Source: Fragum whitleyi
Lineage: Eukaryota; Mollusca; Bivalvia; Cardiida; Cardiidae
Direction: 5' to 3'
Assembly: GCA_948146395.1 (NCBI GenBank)
Contig: OX411549.1
Location: 22,328,990 to 22,392,989, forward strand
Length of the DNA stretch: 64,000 nucleotides
Part shown: piece by piece, positions 22,899 through 35,100 of the stretch
How positions within the stretch are numbered: the first letter of the stretch is position 1
Layout: the number at the start of each line of letters is the position of its first letter
Notes under the pieces: generated by a model
The model's input: the letters and a program-made list of their open reading frames with translations, nothing else
Told to the model about the DNA's origin: nothing
The model's database searches: none
Translations under genes and position numbers: made by a program

Positions 22899-25371
22899 CC
22901 AGGTCAGGCAGCACAGCAGAAAGGTATGCGGTTCGCGTTTGAAAAGACCAAAACAAGCCCAATTACTTCACTTTTGGGCCACTTGGTACGCAGTTTTTCT
23001 ACCCCTTAGGCTTGACCTATCGACCCGGAACTCTGGGCATTGCAGGTTGGGGTGGTCCCCTGGTCTGTCGCGCGAGCCCAGACCAGACCGCACGCCCGGA
23101 GCCAATGCTCTATGCCGCCCAAATTGGCATACCTGGCCAAACGGGTCGACCTTGACCTTGACTGATCGACCCGAAACTCGGAGCGTTGCAGGTTCAGGTG
23201 GTCCCGTGGTCGCATGCGTGAGCCCAGGTCAGACCGCACAGCAGAAGGGTATGCGGTTCGCGCTTGAAAAGACCAAAACAGGCCCAAAGGCCTTGACTGT
23301 TGGCAACTTGGTAGGCAGTTTTCTACCCCTTTGCCTTGACCCATCGACCCGAAACTCGGAGTGTTGCAGGTTCGGGTGGTCCCCTGGTCACTCGCGCGAG
23401 CCCAGGTCAGATCGCTCAGCCCAAGGGTACGCGGTTCACTGCTGAAAAACCCTAACATACCCAAAGGCCTTGACTGTTGGCAACTTGGTAGGCAGTTTTC
23501 TACCCCTTTGCCTTGACCCATCGACCCGAAACTCGGAGCGTTGCAGGTTCAGATGGTCCCCCGGTCACTCGCGCGAGCCCAGGTCAGGCAGCACAGCAGA
23601 AAGGTATGCGGTTCGCGTTTGAAAAGACCAAAACAAGCCCAATTACTTCACTTTTGGGCCACTTGGTACGCAGTTTTTCTACCCCTTAGGCTTGACCTAT
23701 CGACCCGGAACTCTGGGCATTGCAGGTTGGGGTGGTCCCCTGGTCTGTCGCGCGAGCCCAGACCAGACCGCACGCCCGGAGCCAATGCTCTATGCCGCCC
23801 AAATTGGCATACCTGGCCAAACGGGTCGACCTTGACCTTGACTGATCGACCCGAAACTCGGAACGTTGCAGGTTCAGGTGGTCCCGTGGTCGCATGCGCG
23901 AGCCCAGGTCAGACCGCACAGCAGAAGGGTATGCGGTTTGCGCTTGAAAAGACCAAAACAGGCCCAAAGGCCTTGACTGTTGGCAACTTGGTAGGCAGTT
24001 TTCTACCCCTTTGCCTTGACCCATCGACCCGAAACTCGGAGTGTTGCAGGTTCGGATGGTCCCCTGGTCACTCGCGCGAGCCCAGGTCAGATCGCTCAGC
24101 CCAAGGGTACGCGGTTCACTGCTGAAAAACCCTAACATACCCAAAGGCCTTGACTGTTGGCAACTTGGTAGGCAGTTTTCTACCCCTTTGCCTTGACCCA
24201 TCGACCCGAAACTCGGAGCGTTGCAGGTTCAGATGGTCCCCCGGTCACTCGCGCGAGCCCAGGTCAGGCAGCACAGCAGAAAGGTATGCGGTTCGCGTTT
24301 GAAAAGACCAAAACAAGCCCAATTACTTCACTTTTGGGCCACTTGGTACGCAGTTTTTCTACCCCTTAGGCTTGACCTATCGACCCGGAACTCTGGGCAT
24401 TGCAGGTTGGGGTGGTCCCCTGGTCTGTCGCGCGAGCCCAGACCAGACCGCACGCCCTGAGCCAATGCTCTATGCCGCCCAAATTGGCATACCTGGCCAA
24501 ACGGGTCGACCTTGACCTTGACTGATCAACCCGAAACTCGGAGCGTTGCAGGTTCAGGTGGTCCCGTGGTCGCATGCGCGAGCCCAGGTCAGACCGCACA
24601 GCAGAAGGGTATGCGGTTCGCGCTTGAAAAGACCAAAACAGGCCCAAAGGCCTTGACTGTTGGCAACTTGGTAGGCAGTTTTCTACCCCTTTGCCTTGAC
24701 CCATCGACCCGAAACTCGGAGTGTTGCAGGTTCGGGTGGTCCCCTGGTCACTCGCGCGAGCCCAGGTCAGATCGCTCAGCCCAAGGGTACGCGGTTCACT
24801 GCTGAAAAACCCTAACATACCCAAAGGCCTTGACTGTTGGCAACTTGGTAGGCAGTTTTCTACCCCTTTGCCTTGACCCATCGACCCGAAACTCGGAGCG
24901 TTGCAGGTTCAGATGGTCCCCCGGTCACTCGCGCGAGCCCAGGTCAGGCAGCACAGCAGAAAGGTATGCGGTTCGCGTTTGAAAAGACCAAAACAAGCCC
25001 AATTACTTCACTTTTGGGCCACTTGGTACGCAGTTTTTCTACCCCTTAGGCTTGACCTATCGACCCGGAACTCTGGGCATTGCAGGTTGGGGTGGTCCCC
25101 TGGTCTGTCGCGCGAGCCCAGACCAGACCGCACGCCCGGAGCCAATGCTCTATGCCGCCCAAATTGGCATACCTGGCCAAACGGGTCGACCTTGACCTTG
25201 ACTGATCGACCCGAAACTCGGAGCGTTGCAGGTTCAGGTGGTCCCGTGGTCGCATGCGCGAGCCCAGGTCAGACCGCACAGCAGAAGGGTATGCGGTTCG
25301 CGCTTGAAAAGACCAAAACAGGCCCAAAGGCCTTGACTGTTGGCAACTTGGTAGGCAGTTTTCTACCCCTT
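22899..25371. repeat. 2.5-kb variant block, right copy
   Basis: This is the partner of 9299-11771. Diagnostic positions are 23219, 23863, 23939, 24056, 24458 and 24528. Just to its left are 22875 (G to A) and 22898 (C to T). The 22898 change, together with 23219, resembles the pair 29698/30019, ten units to the right, so this unit looks like a junction between two variant lineages. Confidence 0.9.
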
Positions 25372-28300
25372 TGCCTTGACCCATCGACCCGAAACTCGGA
25401 GTGTTGCAGGTTCGGGTGGTCCCCTGGTCACTCGCGCGAGCCCAGGTCAGATCGCTCAGCCCAAGGGTACGCGGTTCACTGCTGAAAAACCCTAACATAC
25501 CCAAAGGCCTTGACTGTTGGCAACTTGGTAGGCAGTTTTCTACCCCTTTGCCTTGACCCATCGACCCGAAACTCGGAGCGTTGCAGGTTCAGATGGTCCC
25601 CCGGTCACTCGCGCGAGCCCAGGTCAGGCAGCACAGCAGAAAGGTATGCGGTTCGCGTTTGAAAAGACCAAAACAAGCCCAATTACTTCACTTTTGGGCC
25701 ACTTGGTACGCAGTTTTTCTACCCCTTAGGCTTGACCTATCGACCCGGAACTCTGGGCATTGCAGGTTGGGGTGGTCCCCTGGTCTGTCGCGCGAGCCCA
25801 GACCAGACCGCACGCCCGGAGCCAATGCTCTATGCCGCCCAAATTGGCATACCTGGCCAAACGGGTCGACCTTGACCTTGACTGATCGACCCGAAACTCG
25901 GAGCGTTGCAGGTTCAGGTGGTCCCGTGGTCGCATGCGCGAGCCCAGGTCAGACCGCACAGCAGAAGGGTATGCGGTTCGCGCTTGAAAAGACCAAAACA
26001 GGCCCAAAGGCCTTGACTGTTGGCAACTTGGTAGGCAGTTTTCTACCCCTTTGCCTTGACCCATCGACCCGAAACTCGGAGTGTTGCAGGTTCGGGTGGT
26101 CCCCTGGTCACTCGCGCGAGCCCAGGTCAGATCGCTCAGCCCAAGGGTACGCGGTTCACTGCTGAAAAACCCTAACATACCCAAAGGCCTTGACTGTTGG
26201 CAACTTGGTAGGCAGTTTTCTACCCCTTTGCCTTGACCCATCGACCCGAAACTCGGAGCGTTGCAGGTTCAGATGGTCCCCCGGTCACTCGCGTGAGCCC
26301 AGGTCAGGCAGCACAGCAGAAAGGTATGCGGTTCGCGTTTGAAAAGACCAAAACAAGCCCAATTACTTCACTTTTGGGCCACTTGGTACGCAGTTTTTCT
26401 ACCCCTTAGGCTTGACCTATCGACCCGGAACTCTGGGCATTGCAGGTTGGGGTGGTCCCCTGGTCTGTCGCGCGAGCCCAGACCAGACCGCACGCCCGGA
26501 GCCAATGCTCTATGCCGCCCAAATTGGCATACCTGGCCAAACGGGTCGACCTTGACCTTGACTGATCGACCCGAAACTCGGAGCGTTGCAGGTTCAGGTG
26601 GTCCCGTGGTCGCATGCGCGAGCCCAGGTCAGACCGCACAGCAGAAGGGTATGCGGTTCGCGCTTGAAAAGACCAAAACAGGCCCAAAGGCCTTGACTGT
26701 TGGCAACTTGGTAGGCAGTTTTCTACCCCTTTGCCTTGACCCATCGACCCGAAACTCGGAGTGTTGCAGGTTCGGGTGGTCCCCTGGTCACTCGCGCGAG
26801 CCCAGGTCAGATCGCTCAGCCCAAGGGTACGCGGTTCACTGCTGAAAAACCCTAACATACCCAAAGGCCTTGACTGTTGGCAACTTGGTAGGCAGTTTTC
26901 TACCCCTTTGCCTTGACCCATCGACCCGAAACTCGGAGCGTTGCAGGTTCAGATGGTCCCCCGGTCACTCGCGCGAGCCCAGGTCAGGCAGCACAGCAGA
27001 AAGGTATGCGGTTCGCGTTTGAAAAGACCAAAACAAGCCCAATTACTTCACTTTTGGGCCACTTGGTACGCAGTTTTTCTACCCCTTAGGCTTGACCTAT
27101 CGACCCGGAACTCTGGGCATTGCAGGTTGGGGTGGTCCCCTGGTCTGTCGCGCGAGCCCAGACCAGACCGCACGCCCGGAGCCAATGCTCTATGCCGCCC
27201 AAATTGGCATACCTGGCCAAACGGGTCGACCTTGACCTTGACTGATCGACCCGAAACTCGGAGCGTTGCAGGTTCAGGTGGTCCCGTGGTCGCATGCGTG
27301 AGCCCAGGTCAGACCACACAGCAGAAGGGTATGCGGTTCGCGCTTGAAAAGACCAAAACAGGCCCAAAGGCCTTGACTGTTGGCAACTTGGTAGGCAGTT
27401 TTCTACCCCTTTGCCTTGACCCATCGACCCGAAACTCGGAGTGTTGCAGGTTCGGGTGGTCCCCTGGTCACTCGCGCGAGCCCAGGTCAGATCGCTCAGC
27501 CCAAGGGTACGCGGTTCACTGCTGAAAAACCCTAACATACCCAAAGGCCTTGACTGTTGGCAACTTGGTAGGCAGTTTTCTACCCCTTTGCCTTGACCCA
27601 TCGACCCGAAACTCGGAGCGTTGCAGGTTCAGATGGTCCCCCGGTCACTCGCGCGAGCCCAGGTCAGGCAGCACAGCAGAAAGGTATGCGGTTCGCGTTT
27701 GAAAAGACCAAAACAAGCCCAATTACTTCACTTTTGGGCCACTTGGTACGCAGTTTTTCTACCCCTTAGGCTTGACCTATCGACCCGGAACTCTGGGCAT
27801 TGCAGGTTGGGGTGGTCCCCTGGTCTGTCGCGCGAGCCCAGACCAGACCGCACGCCCGGAGCCAATGCTCTATGCCGCCCAAATTGGCATACCTGGCCAA
27901 ACGGGTCGACCTTGACCTTGACTGATCGACCCGAAACTCGGAGCGTTGCAGGTTCAGGTGGTCCCGTGGTCGCATGCGCGAGCCCAGGTCAGACCGCACA
28001 GCAGAAGGGTATGCGGTTCGCGCTTGAAAAGACCAAAACAGGCCCAAAGGCCTTGACTGTTGGCAACTTGGTAGGCAGTTTTCTACCCCTTTGCCTTGAC
28101 CCATCGACCCGAAACTCGGAGTGTTGCAGGTTCGGGTGGTCCCCTGGTCACTCGCGCGAGCCCAGGTCAGATCGCTCAGCCCAAGGGTACGCGGTTCACT
28201 GCTGAAAAACCCTAACATACCCAAAGGCCTTGACTGTTGGCAACTTGGTAGGCAGTTTTCTACCCCTTTGCCTTGACCCATCGACCCGAAACTCGGAGCG
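25372..28300. repeat. Satellite sector with few variants
   Basis: Three variants are visible in about four units: 26294 (CpG C to T in monomer C), 27299 (CpG C to T at unit position 98, a recurrent variant) and 27316 (CpG G to A). Otherwise the units match the majority sequence. No other feature is present. Confidence 0.85.
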
Positions 28301-31300
28301 TTGCAGGTTCAGATGGTCCCCCTGTCACTCGCGCGAGCCCAGGTCAGGCAGCACAGCAGAAAGGTATGCGGTTCGCGTTTGAAAAGACCAAAACAAGCCC
28401 AATTACTTCACTTTTGGGCCACTTGGTACGCAGTTTTTCTACCCCTTAGGCTTGACCTATCGACCCGGAACTCTGGGCATTGCAGGTTTGGGTGGTCCCC
28501 TGGTCTGTCGCGCGAGCCCAGACCAGACCGCACGCCCGGAGCCAATGCTCTATGCCGCCCAAATTGGCATACCTGGCCAAACGGGTCGACCTTGACCTTG
28601 ACTGATCGACCCGAAACTCGGAGCGTTGCAGGTTCAGGTGGTCCCGTGGTCGCATGCGTGAGCCCAGGTCAGACCGCACAGCAGAAGGGTATGCGGTTCG
28701 CGCTTGAAAAGACCAAAACAGGCCCAAAGGCCTTGACTGTTGGCAACTTGGTAGGCAGTTTTCTACCCCTTTGCCTTGACCCATCGACCCGAAACTCGGA
28801 GTGTTGCAGGTTCGGGTGGTCCCCTGGTCACTCGCGCGAGCCCAGGTCAGATCGCTCAGCCCAAGGGTACGCGGTTCACTGCTGAAAAACCCTAACATAC
28901 CCAAAGGCCTTGACTGTTGGCAACTTGGTAGGCAGTTTTCTACCCCTTTGCCTTGACCCATCGACCCGAAACTCAGAGCGTTGCAGGTTCAGATGGTCCC
29001 CCGGTCACTCGCGCGAGCCCAGGTCAGGCAGCACAGCAGAAAGGTATGCGGTTCGCGTTTGAAAAGACCAAAACAAGCCCAATTACTTCACTTTTGGGCC
29101 ACTTGGTACGCAGTTTTTCTACCCCTTAGGCTTGACCTATCGACCCGGAACTCTGGGCATTGCAGGTTGGGGTGGTCCCCTGGTCTGTCGCGCGAGCCCA
29201 GACCAGACCGCACGCCCGGAGCCAATGCTCTATGCCGCCCAAATTGGCATACCTGGCCAAACGGGTCGACCTTGACCTTGACTGATCGACCCGAAACTCG
29301 GAGCGTTGCAGGTTCAGGTGGTCCCGTGGTCGCATGCGCGAGCCCAGGTCAGACCGCACAGCAGAAGGGTATGCGGTTCGCGCTTGAAAAGACCAAAACA
29401 GGCCCAAAGGCCTTGACTGTTGGCAACTTGGTAGGCAGTTTTCTACCCCTTTGCCTTGACCCATCGACCCGAAACTCGGAGTGTTGCAGGTTCGGGTGGT
29501 CCCCTGGTCACTCGCGCGAGCCCAGGTCAGATCGCTCAGCCCAAGGGTACGCGGTTCACTGCTGAAAAACCCTAACATACCCAAAGGCCTTGACTGTTGG
29601 CAACTTGGTAGGCAGTTTTCTACCCCTTTGCCTTGACCCATCGACCCGAAACTCGGAGCGTTGCAGGTTCAGATGGTCCCCCGGTCACTTGCGCGAGTCC
29701 AGGTCAGGCAGCACAGCAGAAAGGTATGCGGTTCGCGTTTGAAAAGACCAAAACAAGCCCAATTACTTCACTTTTGGGCCACTTGGTACGCAGTTTTTCT
29801 ACCCCTTAGGCTTGACCTATCAACCCGGAACTCTGGGCATTGCAGGTTGGGGTGGTCCCCTGGTCTGTCGCGCGAGCCCAGACCAGACCGCACGCCCGGA
29901 GCCAATGCTCTATGCCGCCCAAATTGGCATACCTGGCCAAACGGGTCGACCTTGACCTTGACTGATCGACCCGAAACTCGGAGCGTTGCAGGTTCAGGTG
30001 GTCCCGTGGTCGCATGCGTGAGCCCAGGTCAGACCGCACAGCAGAAGGGTATGCGGTTCGCGCTTGAAAAGACCAAAACAGGCCCAAAGGCCTTGACTGT
30101 TGGCAACTTGGTAGGCAGTTTTCTACCCCTTTGCCTTGACCCATCGACCCGAAACTCGGAGTGTTGCAGGTTCGGGTGGTCCCCTGGTCACTCGCGCGAG
30201 CCCAGGTCAGATCGCTCAGCCCAAGGGTACGCGGTTCACTGCTGAAAAACCCTAACATACCCAAAGGCCTTGACTGTTGGCAACTTGGTAGGCAGTTTTC
30301 TACCCCTTTGCCTTGACCCATCGACCCGAAACTCGGAGCGTTGCAGGTTCAGATGGTCCCCCGGTCACTCGCGCGAGCCCAGGTCAGGCAGCACAGCAGA
30401 AAGGTATGCGGTTCGCGTTTGAAAAGACCAAAACAAGCCCAATTACTTCACTTTTGGGCCACTTGGTACGCAGTTTTTCTACCCCTTAGGCTTGACCTAT
30501 CGACCCGGAACTCTGGGCATTGCAGGTTGGGGTGGTCCCCTGGTCTGTCGCGCGAGCCCAGACCAGACCGCACGCCCGGAGCCAATGCTCTATGCCGCCC
30601 AAATTGGCATACCTGGCCAAACAGGTCGACCTTGACCTTGACTGATCGACCCGAAACTCGGAGCGTTGCAGGTTCAGGTGGTCCCGTGGTCGCATGCGCG
30701 AGCCCAGGTCAGACCGCACAGCAGAAGGGTATGCGGTTCGCGCTTGAAAAGACCAAAACAGGCCCAAAGGCCTTGACTGTTGGCAACTTGGTAGGCAGTT
30801 TTCTACCCCTTTGCCTTGACCCATCGACCCGAAACTCGGAGTGTTGCAGGTTCGGGTGGTCCCCTGGTCACTCGCGCGAGCCCAGGTCAGATCGCTCAGC
30901 CCAAAGGTACGCGGTTCACTGCTGAAAAACCCTAACATACCCAAAGGCCTTGACTGTTGGCAACTTGGTAGGCAGTTTTCTACCCCTTTGCCTTGACCCA
31001 TCGACCCGAAACTCGGAGCGTTGCAGGTTCAGATGGTCCCCCGGTCACTCGCGCGAGCCCAGGTCAGGCAGCACAGCAGAAAGGTATGCGGTTCGCCTTT
31101 GAAAAGACCAAAACAAGCCCAATTACTTCACTTTTGGGCCACTTGGTACGCAGTTTTTCTACCCCTTAGGCTTGACCTATCGACCCGGAACTCTGGGCAT
31201 TGCAGGTTGGGGTGGTCCCCTGGTCTGTCGCGCGAGCCCAGACCAGACCGCACGCCCGGAGCCAATGCTCTATGCCGCCCAAATTGGCATACCTGGCCAA

Positions 31301-31700
31301 ACGGGTCGACCTTGACCTTGACTGATCGACCCGAAACTCGGAGCGTTGCAGGTTCAGGTGGTCCCGTGGTCGCATGCGCGAGCCCAGGTCAGACCGCACA
31401 GCAGAAGGGTATGCGGTTCGCGCTTGAAAAGACCAAAACAGGCCCAAAGGCCTTGACTGTTGGCAACTTGGTAGGCAGTTTTCTACCCCTTTGCCTTGAC
31501 CCATCGACCCGAAACTCGGAGTGTTGCAGGTTCGGGTGGTCCCCTGGTCACTCGCGCGAGCCCAGGTCAGATCGCTCAGCCCAAGGGTACGCGGTTCACT
31601 GCTGAAAAACCCTAACATACCCAAAGGCCTTGACTGTTGGCAACTTGGTAGGCAGTTTTCTACCCCTTTGCCTTGACCCATCGACCCGAAACTCGGAGCG
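28301..31700. repeat. 3.4-kb (5-unit) duplication, left copy
   Basis: Seven variants recur exactly 3,400 bp downstream: 28323 (G to T), 28659, 29690, 29698, 29822, 30019 and 31097 (G to C). Variants here without a partner at that offset are 28489 (G to T, which recurs at 32569, six units away), 28975, 30623 and 30905. The mixture of 5-unit and 6-unit spacing shows a mosaic history and not a single clean duplication. Confidence 0.88.
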
Positions 31701-34700
31701 TTGCAGGTTCAGATGGTCCCCCTGTCACTCGCGCGAGCCCAGGTCAGGCAGCACAGCAGAAAGGTATGCGGTTCGCGTTTGAAAAGACCAAAACAAGCCC
31801 AATTACTTCACTTTTGGGCCACTTGGTACGCAGTTTTTCTACCCCTTAGGCTTGACCTATCGACCCGGAACTCTGGGCATTGCAGGTTGGGGTGGTCCCC
31901 TGGTCTGTCGCGGGAGCCCAGACCAGACCGCACACCCGGAGCCAATGCTCTATGCCGCCCAAATTGGCATACCTGGCCAAACGGGTCGACCTTGACCTTG
32001 ACTGATCGACCCGAAACTCGGAGCGTTGCAGGTTCAGGTGGTCCCGTGGTCGCATGCGTGAGCCCAGGTCAGACCGCACAGCAGAAGGGTATGCGGTTCG
32101 CGCTTGAAAAGACCAAAACAGGCCCAAAGGCCTTGACTGTTGGCAACTTGGTAGGCAGTTTTCTACCCCTTTGCCTTGACCCATCGACCCGAAACTCGGA
32201 GTGTTGCAGGTTCGGGTGGTCCCCTGGTCACTCGCGCGAGCCCAGGTCAGATCGCTCAGCCCAAGGGTACGCGGTTCACTGCTGAAAAACCCTAACATAC
32301 CCAAAGGCCTTGACTGTTGGCAACTTGGTAGGCAGTTTTCTACCCCTTTGCCTTGACCCATCGACCCGAAACTCGGAGCGTTGCAGGTTCAGATGGTCCC
32401 CCGGTCACTCGCGCGAGCCCAGGTCAGGCAGCACAGCAGAAAGGTATGCGGTTCGCGTTTGAAAAGACCAAAACAAGCCCAATTACTTCACTTTTGGGCC
32501 ACTTGGTACGCAGTTTTTCTACCCCTTAGGCTTGACCTATCGACCCGGAACTCTGGGCATTGCAGGTTTGGGTGGTCCCCTGGTCTGTCGCGCGAGCCCA
32601 GACCAGACCGCACGCCCGGAGCCAATGCTCTATGCCGCCCAAATTGGCATACCTGGCCAAACGGGTCGACCTTGACCTTGACTGATCGACCCGAAACTCG
32701 GAGCGTTGCAGGTTCAGGTGGTCCCGTGGTCGCATGCGCGAGCCCAGGTCAGACCGCACAGCAGAAGGGTATGCGGTTCGCGCTTGAAAAGACCAAAACA
32801 GGCCCAAAGGCCTTGACTGTTGGCAACTTGGTAGGCAGTTTTCTACCCCTTTGCCTTGACCCATCGACCCGAAACTCGGAGTGTTGCAGGTTCGGGTGGT
32901 CCCCTGGTCACTCGCGCGAGCCCAGGTCAGATCGCTCAGCCCAAGGGTACGCGGTTCACTGCTGAAAAACCCTAACATACCCAAAGGCCTTGACTGTTGG
33001 CAACTTGGTAGGCAGTTTTCTACCCCTTTGCCTTGACCCATCGACCCGAAACTCGGAGCGTTGCAGGTTCAGATGGTCCCCCGGTCACTTGCGCGAGTCC
33101 AGGTCAGGCAGCACAGCAGAAAGGTATGCGGTTCGCGTTTGAAAAGACCAAAACAAGCCCAATTACTTCACTTTTGGGCCACTTGGTACGCAGTTTTTCT
33201 ACCCCTTAGGCTTGACCTATCAACCCGGAACTCTGGGCATTGCAGGTTGGGGTGGTCCCCTGGTCTGTCGCGCGAGCCCAGACCAGACCGCACGCCCGGA
33301 GCCAATGCTCTATGCCGCCCAAATTGGCATACCTGGCCAAACGGGTCGACCTTGACCTTGACTGATCGACCCGAAACTCGGAGCGTTGCAGGTTCAGGTG
33401 GTCCCGTGGTCGCATGCGTGAGCCCAGGTCAGACCGCACAGCAGAAGGGTATGCGGTTCGCGCTTGAAAAGACCAAAACAGGCCCAAAGGCCTTGACTGT
33501 TGGCAACTTGGTAGGCAGTTTTCTACCCCTTTGCCTTGACCCATCGACCCGAAACTCGGAGTGTTGCAGGTTCGGGTGGTCCCCTGGTCACTCGCGCGAG
33601 CCCAGGTCAGATCGCTCAGCCCAAGGGTACGCGGTTCACTGCTGAAAAACCCTAACATACCCAAAGGCCTTGACTGTTGGCAACTTGGTAGGCAGTTTTC
33701 TACCCCTTTGCCTTGACCCATCGACCCGAAACTCGGAGCGTTGCAGGTTCAGATGGTCCCCCGGTCACTCGCGCGAGCCCAGGTCAGGCAGCACAGCAGA
33801 AAGGTATGCGGTTCGCGTTTGAAAAGACCAAAACAAGCCCAATTACTTCACTTTTGGGCCACTTGGTACGCAGTTTTTCTACCCCTTAGGCTTGACCTAT
33901 CGACCCGGAACTCTGGGCATTGCAGGTTGGGGTGGTCCCCTGGTCTGTCGCGCGAGCCCAGACCAGACCGCACGCCCGGAGCCAATGCTCTATGCCGCCC
34001 AAATTGGCATACCTGGCCAAACGGGTCGACCTTGACCTTGACTGATCGACCCGAAACTCGGAGCGTTGCAGGTTCAGGTGGTCCCGTGGTCGCATGCGCG
34101 AGCCCAGGTCAGACCGCACAGCAGAAGGGTATGCGGTTCGCGCTTGAAAAGACCAAAACAGGCCCAAAGGCCTTGACTGTTGGCAACTTGGTAGGCAGTT
34201 TTCTACCCCTTTGCCTTGACCCATCGACCCGAAACTCGGAGTGTTGCAGGTTCGGGTGGTCCCCTGGTCACTCGCGCGAGCCCAGGTCAGATCGCTCAGC
34301 CCAAGGGTACGCGGTTCACTGCTGAAAAACCCTAACATACCCAAAGGCCTTGACTGTTGGCAACTTGGTAGGCAGTTTTCTACCCCTTTGCCTTGACCCA
34401 TCGACCCGAAACTCGGAGCGTTGCAGGTTCAGATGGTCCCCTGGTCACTCGCGCGAGCCCAGGTCAGGCAGCACAGCAGAAAGGTATGCGGTTCGCCTTT
34501 GAAAAGACCAAAACAAGCCCAATTACTTCACTTTTGGGCCACTTGGTACGCAGTTTTTCTACCCCTTAGGCTTGACCTATCAACCCGGAACTCTGGGCAT
34601 TGCAGGTTGGGGTGGTCCCCTGGTCTGTCGCGCGAGCCCAGACCAGACCGCACGCCCGGAGCCAATGCTCTATGCCGCCCAAATTGGCATACCTGGCCAA

Positions 34701-35100
34701 ACGGGTCGACCTTGACCTTGACTGATCGACCCGAAACTCGGAGCGTTGCAGGTTCAGGTGGTCCCGTGGTCGCATGCGCGAGCCCAGGTCAGACCGCACA
34801 GCAGAAGGGTATGCGGTTCGCGCTTGAAAAGACCAAAACAGGCCCAAAGGCCTTGACTGTTGGCAACTTGGTAGGCAGTTTTCTACCCCTTTGCCTTGAC
34901 CCATCGACCCGAAACTCGGAGTGTTGCAGGTTCGGGTGGTCCCCTGGTCACTCGCGCGAGCCCAGGTCAGATCGCTCAGCCCAAGGGTACGCGGTTCACT
35001 GCTGAAAAACCCTAACATACCCAAAGGCCTTGACTGTTGGCAACTTGGTAGGCAGTTTTCTACCCCTTTGCCTTGACCCATCGACCCGAAACTCGGAGCG
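31701..35100. repeat. 3.4-kb (5-unit) duplication, right copy
   Basis: This is the partner of 28301-31700, with shared variants at 31723, 32059, 33090, 33098, 33222, 33419 and 34497. Private or differently shared changes are 31913 (C to G), 31934 (CpG G to A), 32569 (shared with 28489), 34442 (CpG C to T) and 34582 (CpG G to A, the same change as 33222 two units earlier). Confidence 0.88.
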
